Below, piece after piece: positions 35,724 through 42,071 of a DNA stretch of 51,640 nucleotides (the first letter of the stretch is position 1; each line of letters starts with the position of its first letter). Made by a program: the position numbers and the translations under genes. The stretch covers positions 1-51,640 of the forward strand of contig NZ_BAYX01000028.1 in assembly GCF_000696095.1 (NCBI RefSeq), in the 5' to 3' direction. The notes beneath the pieces were generated by a model. It had not been told where the DNA came from. It saw only the letters and a list, made by a program, of their open reading frames with translations, and searched no databases. The stretch comes from Rhizobium rhizogenes NBRC 13257. GTDB lineage: Bacteria > Pseudomonadota > Alphaproteobacteria > Rhizobiales > Rhizobiaceae.

Positions 35724-36074
35724 ATGAAATTCATTCGCTATATCGGCGCGACCATAGTGCTCGCGATGCTCGCCTCCTGCTCGCCAGCGCTGCCTTCTCA
35801 AGAAAAATATGACGTCATGAAGACACTGCTGCAAGGCAGTCCGGCGCTGAAGGCCAAGATGATCGAATTCTGCGCTGCGAATAAGGGCTCGCAGCAGGAA
35901 ATACTCGGCATGTCGTTGATCGCCAATGTCCCGACCTCGCAAGCCAAGAAAGTCACATGCCAGAGACTTGCAAACGGCATCGCCTCGGGACGAGTGACCT
36001 ACAACGATTTTCAGACCTCGTTCCGCACCCGCCTACCGACGCCAGCGCTCATTCGTGTGTTGCAGGGCCGCTGA
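35724..36074 (+). CDS. Small predicted lipoprotein
   Basis: 116 residues. The N-terminus MKFIRYIGATIVLAMLASC is a lipoprotein signal, with the lipobox LASC and lipidation at Cys19. The mature part of about 97 residues is mostly helical, with two Cys residues (FCAANKG and KVTCQRL) that could form a disulfide. No family recognised. The ATG at 35724 follows CAGGAG. A second small lipoprotein gene follows on the same strand after 59 bases, so the two may be co-expressed envelope proteins. Confidence 0.7.
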   Translation: MKFIRYIGATIVLAMLASCSPALPSQEKYDVMKTLLQGSPALKAKMIEFCAANKGSQQEILGMSLIANVPTSQAKKVTCQRLANGIASGRVTYNDFQTSFRTRLPTPALIRVLQGR

Positions 36075-36133
36075 GTTTGGCTATCACAATGTCGGAGCAA
36101 TTTCGCTTATCCTGTCGGGAGAGCACTGGAAAA

Positions 36134-36439
36134 ATGACACTTGGGTTCTCCGGCAGTTTAAGCATACGTCTTATTTCAATGGTGGTCATCTTGGCCCCTT
36201 TGCTGGCAGCATGCGAAACACAAGGTCAAAGATCAACAAGAACGGTCATCGTGACACCGAAACAGGCGAGAGCATTATTGGTGGACGCCGAAAAGACCTG
36301 TTCATATCTGGGCAGCGACAAGAACCCTCTCAAGAACTATTGCCTGCAAACGTATCTTAACAATCGCCTGAGGTATTTCCCCACCGAAGGAGCTGTCGCC
36401 AAACCCACCCTCTCTAAATCCACGAGCAAGCACATATAA
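36134..36439 (+). CDS. Second small predicted lipoprotein
   Basis: 101 residues from the ATG at 36134, preceded by CTGGAAAA. The N-terminal hydrophobic stretch ends in LLAAC, a lipobox with Cys at about residue 27 (MTLGFSGSLSIRLISMVVILAPLLAAC). The mature part has two more Cys residues (KTCSYLG and NYCLQTYL), parallel to the layout of the preceding lipoprotein, and a Lys/Ser/Thr-rich tail. An in-frame ATG at 36089 lacks a ribosome binding site. Function unknown. It ends 49 bases before tRNA-Leu. Confidence 0.55.
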   Translation: MTLGFSGSLSIRLISMVVILAPLLAACETQGQRSTRTVIVTPKQARALLVDAEKTCSYLGSDKNPLKNYCLQTYLNNRLRYFPTEGAVAKPTLSKSTSKHI

Positions 36440-36488
36440 GCGAACAACCGCTTGACTGAATCGCTCAAGTGCTTGAAGGGAAAGGCAC

Positions 36489-36573
36489 GCGGACGTGGCG
36501 AAACTGGTAGACGCAAGGGACTTAAAATCCCTCGGAGTGATCCGTACGGGTTCGACCCCCGTCGTCCGCACCA
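36489..36573 (+). tRNA. tRNA-Leu (anticodon UAA)
   Basis: An 85-base tRNA with a long variable arm. Acceptor GCGGACG (36489-36495) pairs with CGTCCGC (36563-36569), discriminator A, encoded CCA. The anticodon loop CTTAAAA carries TAA. The variable arm and the TpsiC arm ACGGGTTCGACCCCCGT are intact. Confidence 0.97.
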
Positions 36574-36602
36574 CTTGCACGAACAAATGCGGAAAGCCGG
36601 CT

Positions 36603-37268
36603 TTGAAACCTGACAATCGGATTGCGCCGTCGATCTTAGCCTGCAATCTGGCACGCCTTGCGGAAGAATGCAGTGCAGCTATTCGCGCCGGCGGCGATTT
36701 GATTCATTTCGATGTCATGGACAATCGCTTTGTCCCGAACCTATCCTTCGGGGCGCCACTTCTGAAATCGCTGCGTGAAGACGGCTTTGACGGCTATGTC
36801 GATGTGCATTTGATGACGTATGAAGCCGATGGTTTGATAGAGAGCTTCGTCGAGGCTGGTGCCAACAGCATCACCATTCATTATGAAGCGACACCACATG
36901 TACATCGCTCATTGAACCGTATCCGAGAGCTTGGATGCGATGTCGGCCTCGCCGTGAACATATCCACTCCGCTTGATTTCCTTCCCTATCTGAAGGATCG
37001 GCTGGATATGTTGCTGGTCATGACAATCAACCCCGGCTTCGGTGGCCAAGCGCTCATCCCCGCAGCCTTGCCGAAGATTGAAATGGCTCGAAGCCTGTTC
37101 GAGGCGGATCGGTTATCAACTCACATCCAGGTCGATGGTGGCGTGAAACTGTCGAATATCAGGACAATTGCGGATGCGGGCGCCGACACGTTCGTCGTTG
37201 GCAGCGACTTCTTTTCCGCTGACGATTATGCCGAGCGGGTTGCCCAGTTCCGGGCACAACTCGCCTGA
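36603..37268 (+). CDS. rpe: Ribulose-phosphate 3-epimerase
   Basis: A 221-residue TIM-barrel enzyme interconverting ribulose-5-phosphate and xylulose-5-phosphate. Family motifs are complete: IAPSILACN near the start, HFDVMDNRFVPNLSFG with the metal-binding His and Asp, VDVHLMTYE, MTINPGFGGQ, and VDGGVKLSNI followed by GADTFVVGS for phosphate binding. There is no ATG in a suitable place; a TTG at 36603 with GGAAAG upstream is the best start (MKPDNRIAP). The gene begins 29 bases after tRNA-Leu, so it may be co-transcribed with the tRNA. It resembles the gammaproteobacterial Rpe in several segments, and may be a second, acquired copy (inference). Confidence 0.85.
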   Translation: MKPDNRIAPSILACNLARLAEECSAAIRAGGDLIHFDVMDNRFVPNLSFGAPLLKSLREDGFDGYVDVHLMTYEADGLIESFVEAGANSITIHYEATPHVHRSLNRIRELGCDVGLAVNISTPLDFLPYLKDRLDMLLVMTINPGFGGQALIPAALPKIEMARSLFEADRLSTHIQVDGGVKLSNIRTIADAGADTFVVGSDFFSADDYAERVAQFRAQLA

Positions 37269-37287
37269 TCGGCCTCCACCCAACAAG

Positions 37288-37316
37288 AAAGGCGACCCGC
37301 TGGGCCGCCTTTTTTT
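37288..37316 (+). terminator. Rho-independent terminator of rpe
   Basis: AAAGGCG (37288-37294) pairs with CGCCTTT (37306-37312), and CCC/GGG pairs extend it past one mismatch. It ends in a run of seven T, 19 bases after the rpe stop. Confidence 0.9.
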
Positions 37317-37338
37317 CGTCTGCTCTAGCGTTGGACGC

Positions 37339-37656
37339 TTAGCGAATCTGGATTCTGAAAGCAGCACCCGGATACCACCAGCCATCGCTGTGGCGGCGGT
37401 AGCCCGGGCGGGGACGCTGGTAGCCGTGATAGCCATTCCACGAACCGGGACGATAGTGCGGCTGACGACGGTTCGGGCGATGCCTTCTGTCGTCCCAACG
37501 CCGGCGGTCGCCTTCACGGTATTGCACCTGTTCGACGGCAGTGCTCGCTGCCGGCTTGGCCGTATTGAGCGGCGCGGCGACCGAAGGCGTAAAGGATGCG
37601 AGTCCCATGATCAGCGTCAACGCGCCTGCGCCGACGATATTGAAAATTTTGCTCAT
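37339..37656 (-). CDS. BA14K-family secreted protein
   Basis: 105 residues from the ATG at 37656 (MSKIFNIVGAGALTLIMG), preceded by GGAGACG. A signal peptide (about 1-28, ending SVAA) is followed by a linker and an Arg/Tyr/Trp-rich domain. Its core YRPGSWNGYHGYQRPRPGY and RRHSDGWWYPGAAF match the BA14K family, named after a Brucella immunoreactive protein with lectin-like properties. It is likely periplasmic or at the outer membrane, function in rhizobia unknown. Five further upstream codons are open. It is convergent with rpe. Confidence 0.82.
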   Translation of the reverse strand: MSKIFNIVGAGALTLIMGLASFTPSVAAPLNTAKPAASTAVEQVQYREGDRRRWDDRRHRPNRRQPHYRPGSWNGYHGYQRPRPGYRRHSDGWWYPGAAFRIQIR

Positions 37657-37830
37657 GACGTCTCCATTCAAAGTTTACAGCCCATCATTGAACCCTAATT
37701 GATGAACGCTTCATGAATGCCACCAGAAATAGCGATCACATCAAAGGCATGACCTCCATCGCACTCTGCAGTGGTTTTTTTGCTGACGAGACCGGTTGTT
37801 CGCACTGACTCCTGCCGGCTCCCAGGCGCA

Positions 37831-37858
37831 AAAAAGCGCAGCTTTCGCTGCGCCTTTT
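37831..37858 (-). terminator. Rho-independent terminator of wrbA
   Basis: GCGCAGC (37836-37842) pairs with GCTGCGC (37847-37853), loop TTTC. The minus-strand reading ends in TTTTT (complement of 37831-37835). It lies 22 bases after the wrbA stop. Confidence 0.9.
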
Positions 37859-37879
37859 AATGGATTGGCAAAGTGCGAA

Positions 37880-38479
37880 TCAGGCGACGAGCTTGGCCGC
37901 GATCTTGGCGACGTGGGCGCCCTGATATTTGGCGGCTTCCAGTTCGATCTCCGAAGGCTGGCGCGAGCCATCGCCATTGGTGATCGTGGAAGCGCCATAG
38001 GGCGAGCCGCCCTTGACTTCTTCCGTGCCCATCTGGCCGGCGAAGGCATAGGGAAGGCCGACGACGGCCATGCCGTGGTGAAGGAGGGTCGGGATGAAGC
38101 CGAGAATGGTCGACTCCTGGCCGCCATGCTGGGTCGCGGACGACGTAAAGACCGAGCCGACCTTGCCGACCAGCTTGCCTGAGAACCAGAGGCCGCCGGT
38201 CTGATCCCAGAAATTGCGCATCTGCGACGCGACCGTGCCGAAACGGGTGCCGGCGCCGACGATGATGGCATCGTATTCGGCCAGCTCATCCGGCGTTGCG
38301 ATCGGCGCTTCCTGGTCGAGCTTGAAGTAGGAAGCCTTGGCGACCTCTTCCGGCACGAGCTCTGGAACACGCTTGACGGTTACCTCGGCGCCAGCCGACT
38401 TGGCACCTTCGGAAACGGCATAGGCCATCTTCTCGATGTGACCATAGGCGGAATAGTAAAGTACCAGAACCTTAGCCAT
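37880..38479 (-). CDS. wrbA: NAD(P)H:quinone oxidoreductase, type IV
   Basis: A 199-residue flavodoxin-like cytosolic enzyme that reduces quinones with two electrons. The FMN phosphate loop is YYSAYGHIEKMA (9-20), the WrbA signature is GAGTRFGTVASQMRNFWDQTGGLW, and FTSSATQHGGQEST and YGASTITNGDGSRQPSE are also diagnostic. The start at 38479 follows GGGAGA. It is monocistronic, with a strong terminator. Its presence along with azoR, OsmC and SDR genes adds to the redox-stress character of this part of the window. Confidence 0.95.
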   Translation of the reverse strand: MAKVLVLYYSAYGHIEKMAYAVSEGAKSAGAEVTVKRVPELVPEEVAKASYFKLDQEAPIATPDELAEYDAIIVGAGTRFGTVASQMRNFWDQTGGLWFSGKLVGKVGSVFTSSATQHGGQESTILGFIPTLLHHGMAVVGLPYAFAGQMGTEEVKGGSPYGASTITNGDGSRQPSEIELEAAKYQGAHVAKIAAKLVA

Positions 38480-38719
38480 GAATATCTCCCGTTCGTTGGA
38501 CGCGTTGATTGTCGGCCCAAGTTGTATCAGCGACGGGACAAGGACGCAGCCCCCGCAACGGGAACGGACTGTTCACCTGACGAAGACGAAAATTCATTTG
38601 CGGTCGCTTTCGTTCACTGCCGTGGACATGAAAACGGCAGTTTTCATTCGCTGCAAACGGCGCTACCTATCTCAAACGCTTTTTCGAACGCGCGCCTGCG
38701 CAATTCCACGGATACTTCC

Positions 38720-39493
38720 ATGACCAATGAAACCATTGTCACAGCCGCCATGCTGGCCATCGGAGACGAACTGCTCTCCGGCCGGACGAAAGACAAGAAT
38801 ATCGGCCATCTCGCCGATGTCATGCTGCTGTCCGGCATCGACCTGAAGGAAGTCCGTATCGTTGCCGACGACGAAGACGCCATCGTTGCGGCGCTGAACG
38901 CGCTGCGTGGCCAATATGACTATATCTTCACCTCCGGCGGCATCGGCCCGACGCATGACGACATCACGGCTGACGCGATCGCCAAGGCATTCGGCGTGGC
39001 CTGCGAGCATGATGCGGAGGCGATGCGGATCATGGCAGAGATGTATGCCAAGCGCGAGATGGAGTTCACCGAGGCGCGCCAGCGCATGGCGCGCATGCCG
39101 GTCGGATCGAAGCACATCGCCAATCCGGTCTCGACCGCCCCGGGGTTCAACATCGGCAACGTGTATGTCATGGCCGGCGTGCCGCAAGTTTTCCAGGCGA
39201 TGCTCGACAATGTCGTGCCGACGCTGCGCTCCGGCACCCGCATGTTGTCGACGGCGATTTCCTGCCCTTACGGCGAAGGAGAGATCGGCACGCCGCTCGG
39301 CGCCATCCAGAAAGCACACCCGGATACCAGCATCGGCTCCTATCCGCGCTATGTCGGCCAATCCTTCTCGACCGAGATCGTCGTGCGCGCCCGTTCCGCC
39401 GAGCTGGTTGAAAGTGTCGCAGCCGAGGTGCGGGCGATGATCGAAACCATCAGACAGTCGAAAGCCAAGGAAAATCAGTCAGCTGAGGCATGA
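38720..39493 (+). CDS. CinA-like molybdopterin-binding-domain protein
   Basis: 257 residues consisting only of the CinA N-terminal (MoCF/MoaB-like) domain with a small C-terminal extension. The motif AIGDELLSGRTKDKNIGHLADVM and TSGGIGPTHDDITADAIAKAFG are characteristic. The C-terminal NMN deamidase domain of full-length CinA (about 410 residues) is absent, as in a common rhizobial variant. The MoCF domain of CinA acts in nucleotide (ADP-ribose) hydrolysis in some bacteria; the role here is unproven. The start at 38720 has no strong ribosome binding site. Confidence 0.82.
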   Translation: MTNETIVTAAMLAIGDELLSGRTKDKNIGHLADVMLLSGIDLKEVRIVADDEDAIVAALNALRGQYDYIFTSGGIGPTHDDITADAIAKAFGVACEHDAEAMRIMAEMYAKREMEFTEARQRMARMPVGSKHIANPVSTAPGFNIGNVYVMAGVPQVFQAMLDNVVPTLRSGTRMLSTAISCPYGEGEIGTPLGAIQKAHPDTSIGSYPRYVGQSFSTEIVVRARSAELVESVAAEVRAMIETIRQSKAKENQSAEA

Positions 39494-39550
39494 CGCTCAA
39501 CGAGGTCTTTTTCGTCCGGAAGGGAACCGGAATGATATCGGCGCATTAAT

Positions 39551-39573
39551 ATCATGCGGAATGATGGTATAAT
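39551..39573 (+). promoter_or_regulatory. Candidate promoter of the universal stress protein gene
   Basis: A perfect TATAAT -10 (39568-39573) lies 37 bases before the start codon. Directly upstream is an inverted repeat ATCAT-N5-ATGAT (39551-39565) in the spacer region, a possible regulator site. No clear -35 was seen. Confidence 0.35.
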
Positions 39574-39610
39574 GAACCGATCCGATCCCTTCCGCACGGG
39601 AGATCTCGTC

Positions 39611-40453
39611 ATGTCCTACAAAACCATTTTGGTTATTCTCGACACGCCCGACAACGCAAAGGTCGCGGTCGATTTTGGCGCCGCTTTCGCCAAGGAGCAC
39701 GGCGCTCACATTGTCGGCCTGCATGCTGAAATCGTCTCGACCGTACCGCTGGTCGCGCCGATGGAGATCCCTGATCCGGTCGCCGTGCAAGCCCTGCAGG
39801 ACATGGCTCACAGCCAGGCTGTCGAAGTCGAGCAGCTGTTCCGTGCGAAAATGGAGCGTGAGGGTCTCGACTATGAGTGGCGCAGCTTCACCAGCACCGT
39901 CGGCTATGGCTCCGAACCCCTGATCGAAAGCGCCCGTAGCGCCGATCTGCTGGTTGCCGTACAGCCAGACCCGTCCAGATCGTCCGACTCGAATGTCGAC
40001 GTCGAAAGCTTCCTGTTCGAAAGCGGGCGGCCCGTGCTGATGATCCCGTATATACTGACCCAGCCCAAACCGATCCGCCGCGTCCTGATCGCCTGGAACG
40101 GCTCGAAGGAAGCAGCCCGCGCGACGTTCGACGCCATGCCGCTCCTGAAGGCTGCCGACACCGTGGAGATTTTCTCGGTCGACACATCCGAGAGCTCCAA
40201 GCATTCACCAACGGAGACTAGCCGCGAGATCGGAGCGACGCTTGCGCGTCACGGTGTTCGCGCCACGCTGACGACGGAAAGCTGCGGCGGCAAGACGCCG
40301 TCGCAGGTCATCGAGAACCGTCTTGCCGACAACTCGATCGACCTGCTTGTCATGGGCGCCTATACGCATTCCTGGCTCTGGCAGCTGATCTTCGGCGGTA
40401 CGACCCGGACGCTGTTGAAGTCGATGACAGCGATGACGCTGCTGGCGAGGTAA
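39611..40453 (+). CDS. Universal stress protein with two USP domains
   Basis: 280 residues, cytosolic. The N-terminal USP-like domain (1-about 145) begins MSYKTILVILDTPDNAKVAVDFGAAFAK. The second (about 155-280) begins KPIRRVLIAWNGSKEAARATFDAMPLL and ends with LLVMGAYTHSWLWQLIFGGTTRTLL, the form of the ATP-binding G-x2-G-x9-G segment in the family. Tandem USP proteins of this type are common in rhizobia under oxygen or nutrient stress. The start at 39611 follows GGGAG. Monocistronic. Confidence 0.88.
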   Translation: MSYKTILVILDTPDNAKVAVDFGAAFAKEHGAHIVGLHAEIVSTVPLVAPMEIPDPVAVQALQDMAHSQAVEVEQLFRAKMEREGLDYEWRSFTSTVGYGSEPLIESARSADLLVAVQPDPSRSSDSNVDVESFLFESGRPVLMIPYILTQPKPIRRVLIAWNGSKEAARATFDAMPLLKAADTVEIFSVDTSESSKHSPTETSREIGATLARHGVRATLTTESCGGKTPSQVIENRLADNSIDLLVMGAYTHSWLWQLIFGGTTRTLLKSMTAMTLLAR

Positions 40454-40802
40454 GCGCGCCTATGATGGACTGAAGGGCACATGATTGCCCGGCATCAAAG
40501 CCGCTGCCTCAGCTTTTGCACACCCTGCCGGATGGGCTGCATAGCCGCGGCTCTTGCCTTTTGGCCGTAAATCCAGCAGAAAACAGCGACCGATGACAGA
40601 ATTCCCGCCAGGGAACCATTCGCGCGGTCCAGGGAACATGCCCCAAACTGCCCAGACGCTTCTGGGTGAGATCATGTTCCGGCAGACGGCGAGCGAATTG
40701 CGTTTCAGGATTTGGTCCATGGTCCGCGCCCGTCGCGGGGTCTGCTCAGGGTCGCCGGTAGCGCCGGTGTGTCGTTATTTTTGCTCCCGGAGCTCCTGAG
40801 CC
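40454..40802. other. Intergenic region upstream of gpt
   Basis: 349 bases. No supported gene on either strand; short open frames lack ribosome binding sites and recognisable sequence. GGAACATG near 40635 and CATGTTCC near 40674 form a long-range inverted repeat that could fold as a leader RNA structure upstream of the purine salvage gene. I cannot match it to a known riboswitch. Confidence 0.4.
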
Positions 40803-41300
40803 ATGTCCCTGCCCGATAAAGCCTTTCCCGTATCCTGGGATCAGTTCCATCGCGATGCCCGCGCCCTTGCCTGGCGGCTTGCCGGCCTCAACAAGAACTT
40901 CAGGGCGATGGTCTGTATCACCCGTGGCGGCCTCGTTCCCGCGGCCATCATTTCGCGCGAACTCAACATCCGCATGATCGAGACCGTCTGCGTCGCCTCC
41001 TACCATGATTATTCGAGCCAGGGCGAAATGAACCTGCTCAAGGGAATCACCGCGGAACTCCTCACCGACGGCGGCGAAGGCGTGCTGGTTGTCGACGACC
41101 TGACCGATACCGGCAAAACCGCCCTCGAAGTGCGCGCCATGCTGCCGAAAGCGCATTTCGCCTGCGTCTATGCCAAGCCGACCGGCGTACCGACCATCGA
41201 CACCTTCGTCACCGAGGTCAGCCAGGACACCTGGATCTACTTCCCCTGGGACATGGGCTTCACCTATCAGGAGCCGATCGCCAAGGGCCACAAGGGCTGA
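40803..41300 (+). CDS. gpt: Xanthine (guanine) phosphoribosyltransferase
   Basis: A 165-residue type I phosphoribosyltransferase for purine salvage, converting xanthine and guanine with PRPP to XMP and GMP. The PRPP-binding loop reads VLVVDDLTDTGKTA, and an earlier ITRGGLVPAAIISREL segment matches the XGPRT subgroup, as does FPWDMG near the C-terminus. The length agrees with E. coli Gpt (152) plus a short extension. The start at 40803 follows GGAGCTCC. Probably monocistronic, with a hairpin 78 bases downstream. Confidence 0.92.
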   Translation: MSLPDKAFPVSWDQFHRDARALAWRLAGLNKNFRAMVCITRGGLVPAAIISRELNIRMIETVCVASYHDYSSQGEMNLLKGITAELLTDGGEGVLVVDDLTDTGKTALEVRAMLPKAHFACVYAKPTGVPTIDTFVTEVSQDTWIYFPWDMGFTYQEPIAKGHKG

Positions 41301-41377
41301 AATGGACTCGGAGCTCGCCCGAATCAGCGGTGATTCTCTGTGACGCATGCGATCCATCTAATATATCAGCAGTAGAG

Positions 41378-41397
41378 GTGGGCGCTTCGGCGCCCAC
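41378..41397 (+). terminator. Terminator hairpin after gpt
   Basis: GTGGGCGC (41378-41385) and GCGCCCAC (41390-41397) with a TTCG tetraloop, followed by TATATTTA rather than a clean T-run. It lies 78 bases after the gpt stop. Confidence 0.65.
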
Positions 41398-41643
41398 TAT
41401 ATTTAGTAGCCTTCGCCCGCAAGAACATGCGGGATTCAAGGCCTTCCACGCGAATCATAAGACGCCACAGCATGGTTTTGCGCCAAAACCAATGGTTTCG
41501 GGGCCACGTTCACAATATTGTCGCGCTGGCCTCCTTTGTTGATGGTATTTACCCCGAAAGCGGTCGTGCGAAGGGCGAGCATTTTCCGCCAAGCACTTGA
41601 ATCTTCTGACATCCCAGCGTTTCCCCAGTTTCCACAGGTAAGC

Positions 41644-41659
41644 CCACAAGATATTGTGG
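41644..41659 (+). promoter_or_regulatory. NrdR-box-like palindrome 1
   Basis: CCACAAGATATTGTGG has perfect 6-bp arms and agrees with the NrdR box consensus (acaCwAtATaTwGtgt) at about 13 of 16 positions. It lies 24 bases upstream of a CTTGAC -35 candidate. Confidence 0.5.
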
Positions 41660-41683
41660 TTAAAAATCTGTCGCAAACCACCC

Positions 41684-41714
41684 CTTGACGGAATCGGGTC
41701 TTTCAAACTTAATA
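41684..41714 (+). promoter_or_regulatory. Candidate nrdJ promoter
   Basis: CTTGAC (41684-41689), the usual rhizobial -35 form, is followed after 18 bases by CTTAAT/TTAATA as a moderate -10. A transcript from here would have a leader of about 350 bases. Confidence 0.35.
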
Positions 41715-41889
41715 AGAACCGTTGCGGCGGCGACTGGGCCAGGCGGAATAATGAGGGGCTGGTCCTCAACTCGAAATCGGATTTGAATTCAGGGCGATGC
41801 ACCAATGATGGTCGCGCCGTGAGGCTTTTTGTGCCGATGTCGAAGCTGCCAAAAAAACACATGCGGGGACTGGCGGCAATAAGCTGTTA

Positions 41890-41905
41890 ATACTATATTT
41901 AGTGT
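41890..41905 (+). promoter_or_regulatory. NrdR-box-like site 2
   Basis: The core CTATATTTAGTGT (41893-41905) agrees with the NrdR consensus half CwAtATaTwGtgt at 12 of 13 positions. It lies 167 bases before the nrdJ start codon. Confidence 0.5.
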
Positions 41906-42071
41906 TTGCAGCCACCATCGCCACAAGATACAGGAAAGTCATCTCCGAATGACATCCCCTGTCAGATAGCGGAATGAGCAATGGCTGCGCGTTGAAGTCG
42001 CGAGGCCAGACGAGAACTTTTGCGCCCTGTTTACGAGGCAGGTGTGCTCCAACGAATGAGGTTATGGGACC

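Larger units (their letters stand above)
41301..42071. other. Long intergenic region between gpt and nrdJ
   Basis: 771 bases with no supported gene. It contains the gpt hairpin (41378-41397), two NrdR-box-like sites (41644-41659, 41890-41905) and a candidate promoter (41684-41714). The region around 41880-41960 is AT-rich. The unusual length suggests a regulated nrdJ leader. Confidence 0.5.

Noticed and set aside
40460..40799. Short open frames on both strands between the stress protein gene and gpt
   Set aside because: No ribosome binding sites, no conserved-looking sequence; treated as intergenic.
41512..41521. ACAATATTGT palindrome as a third NrdR box
   Set aside because: Its centre does not fit the NrdR consensus register, and a 10-bp AT-rich palindrome is weak evidence alone.
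41654..41890. 78-codon open frame between gpt and nrdJ
   Set aside because: No ribosome binding site, composition unlike a protein, and it overlaps promoter and regulatory motifs.
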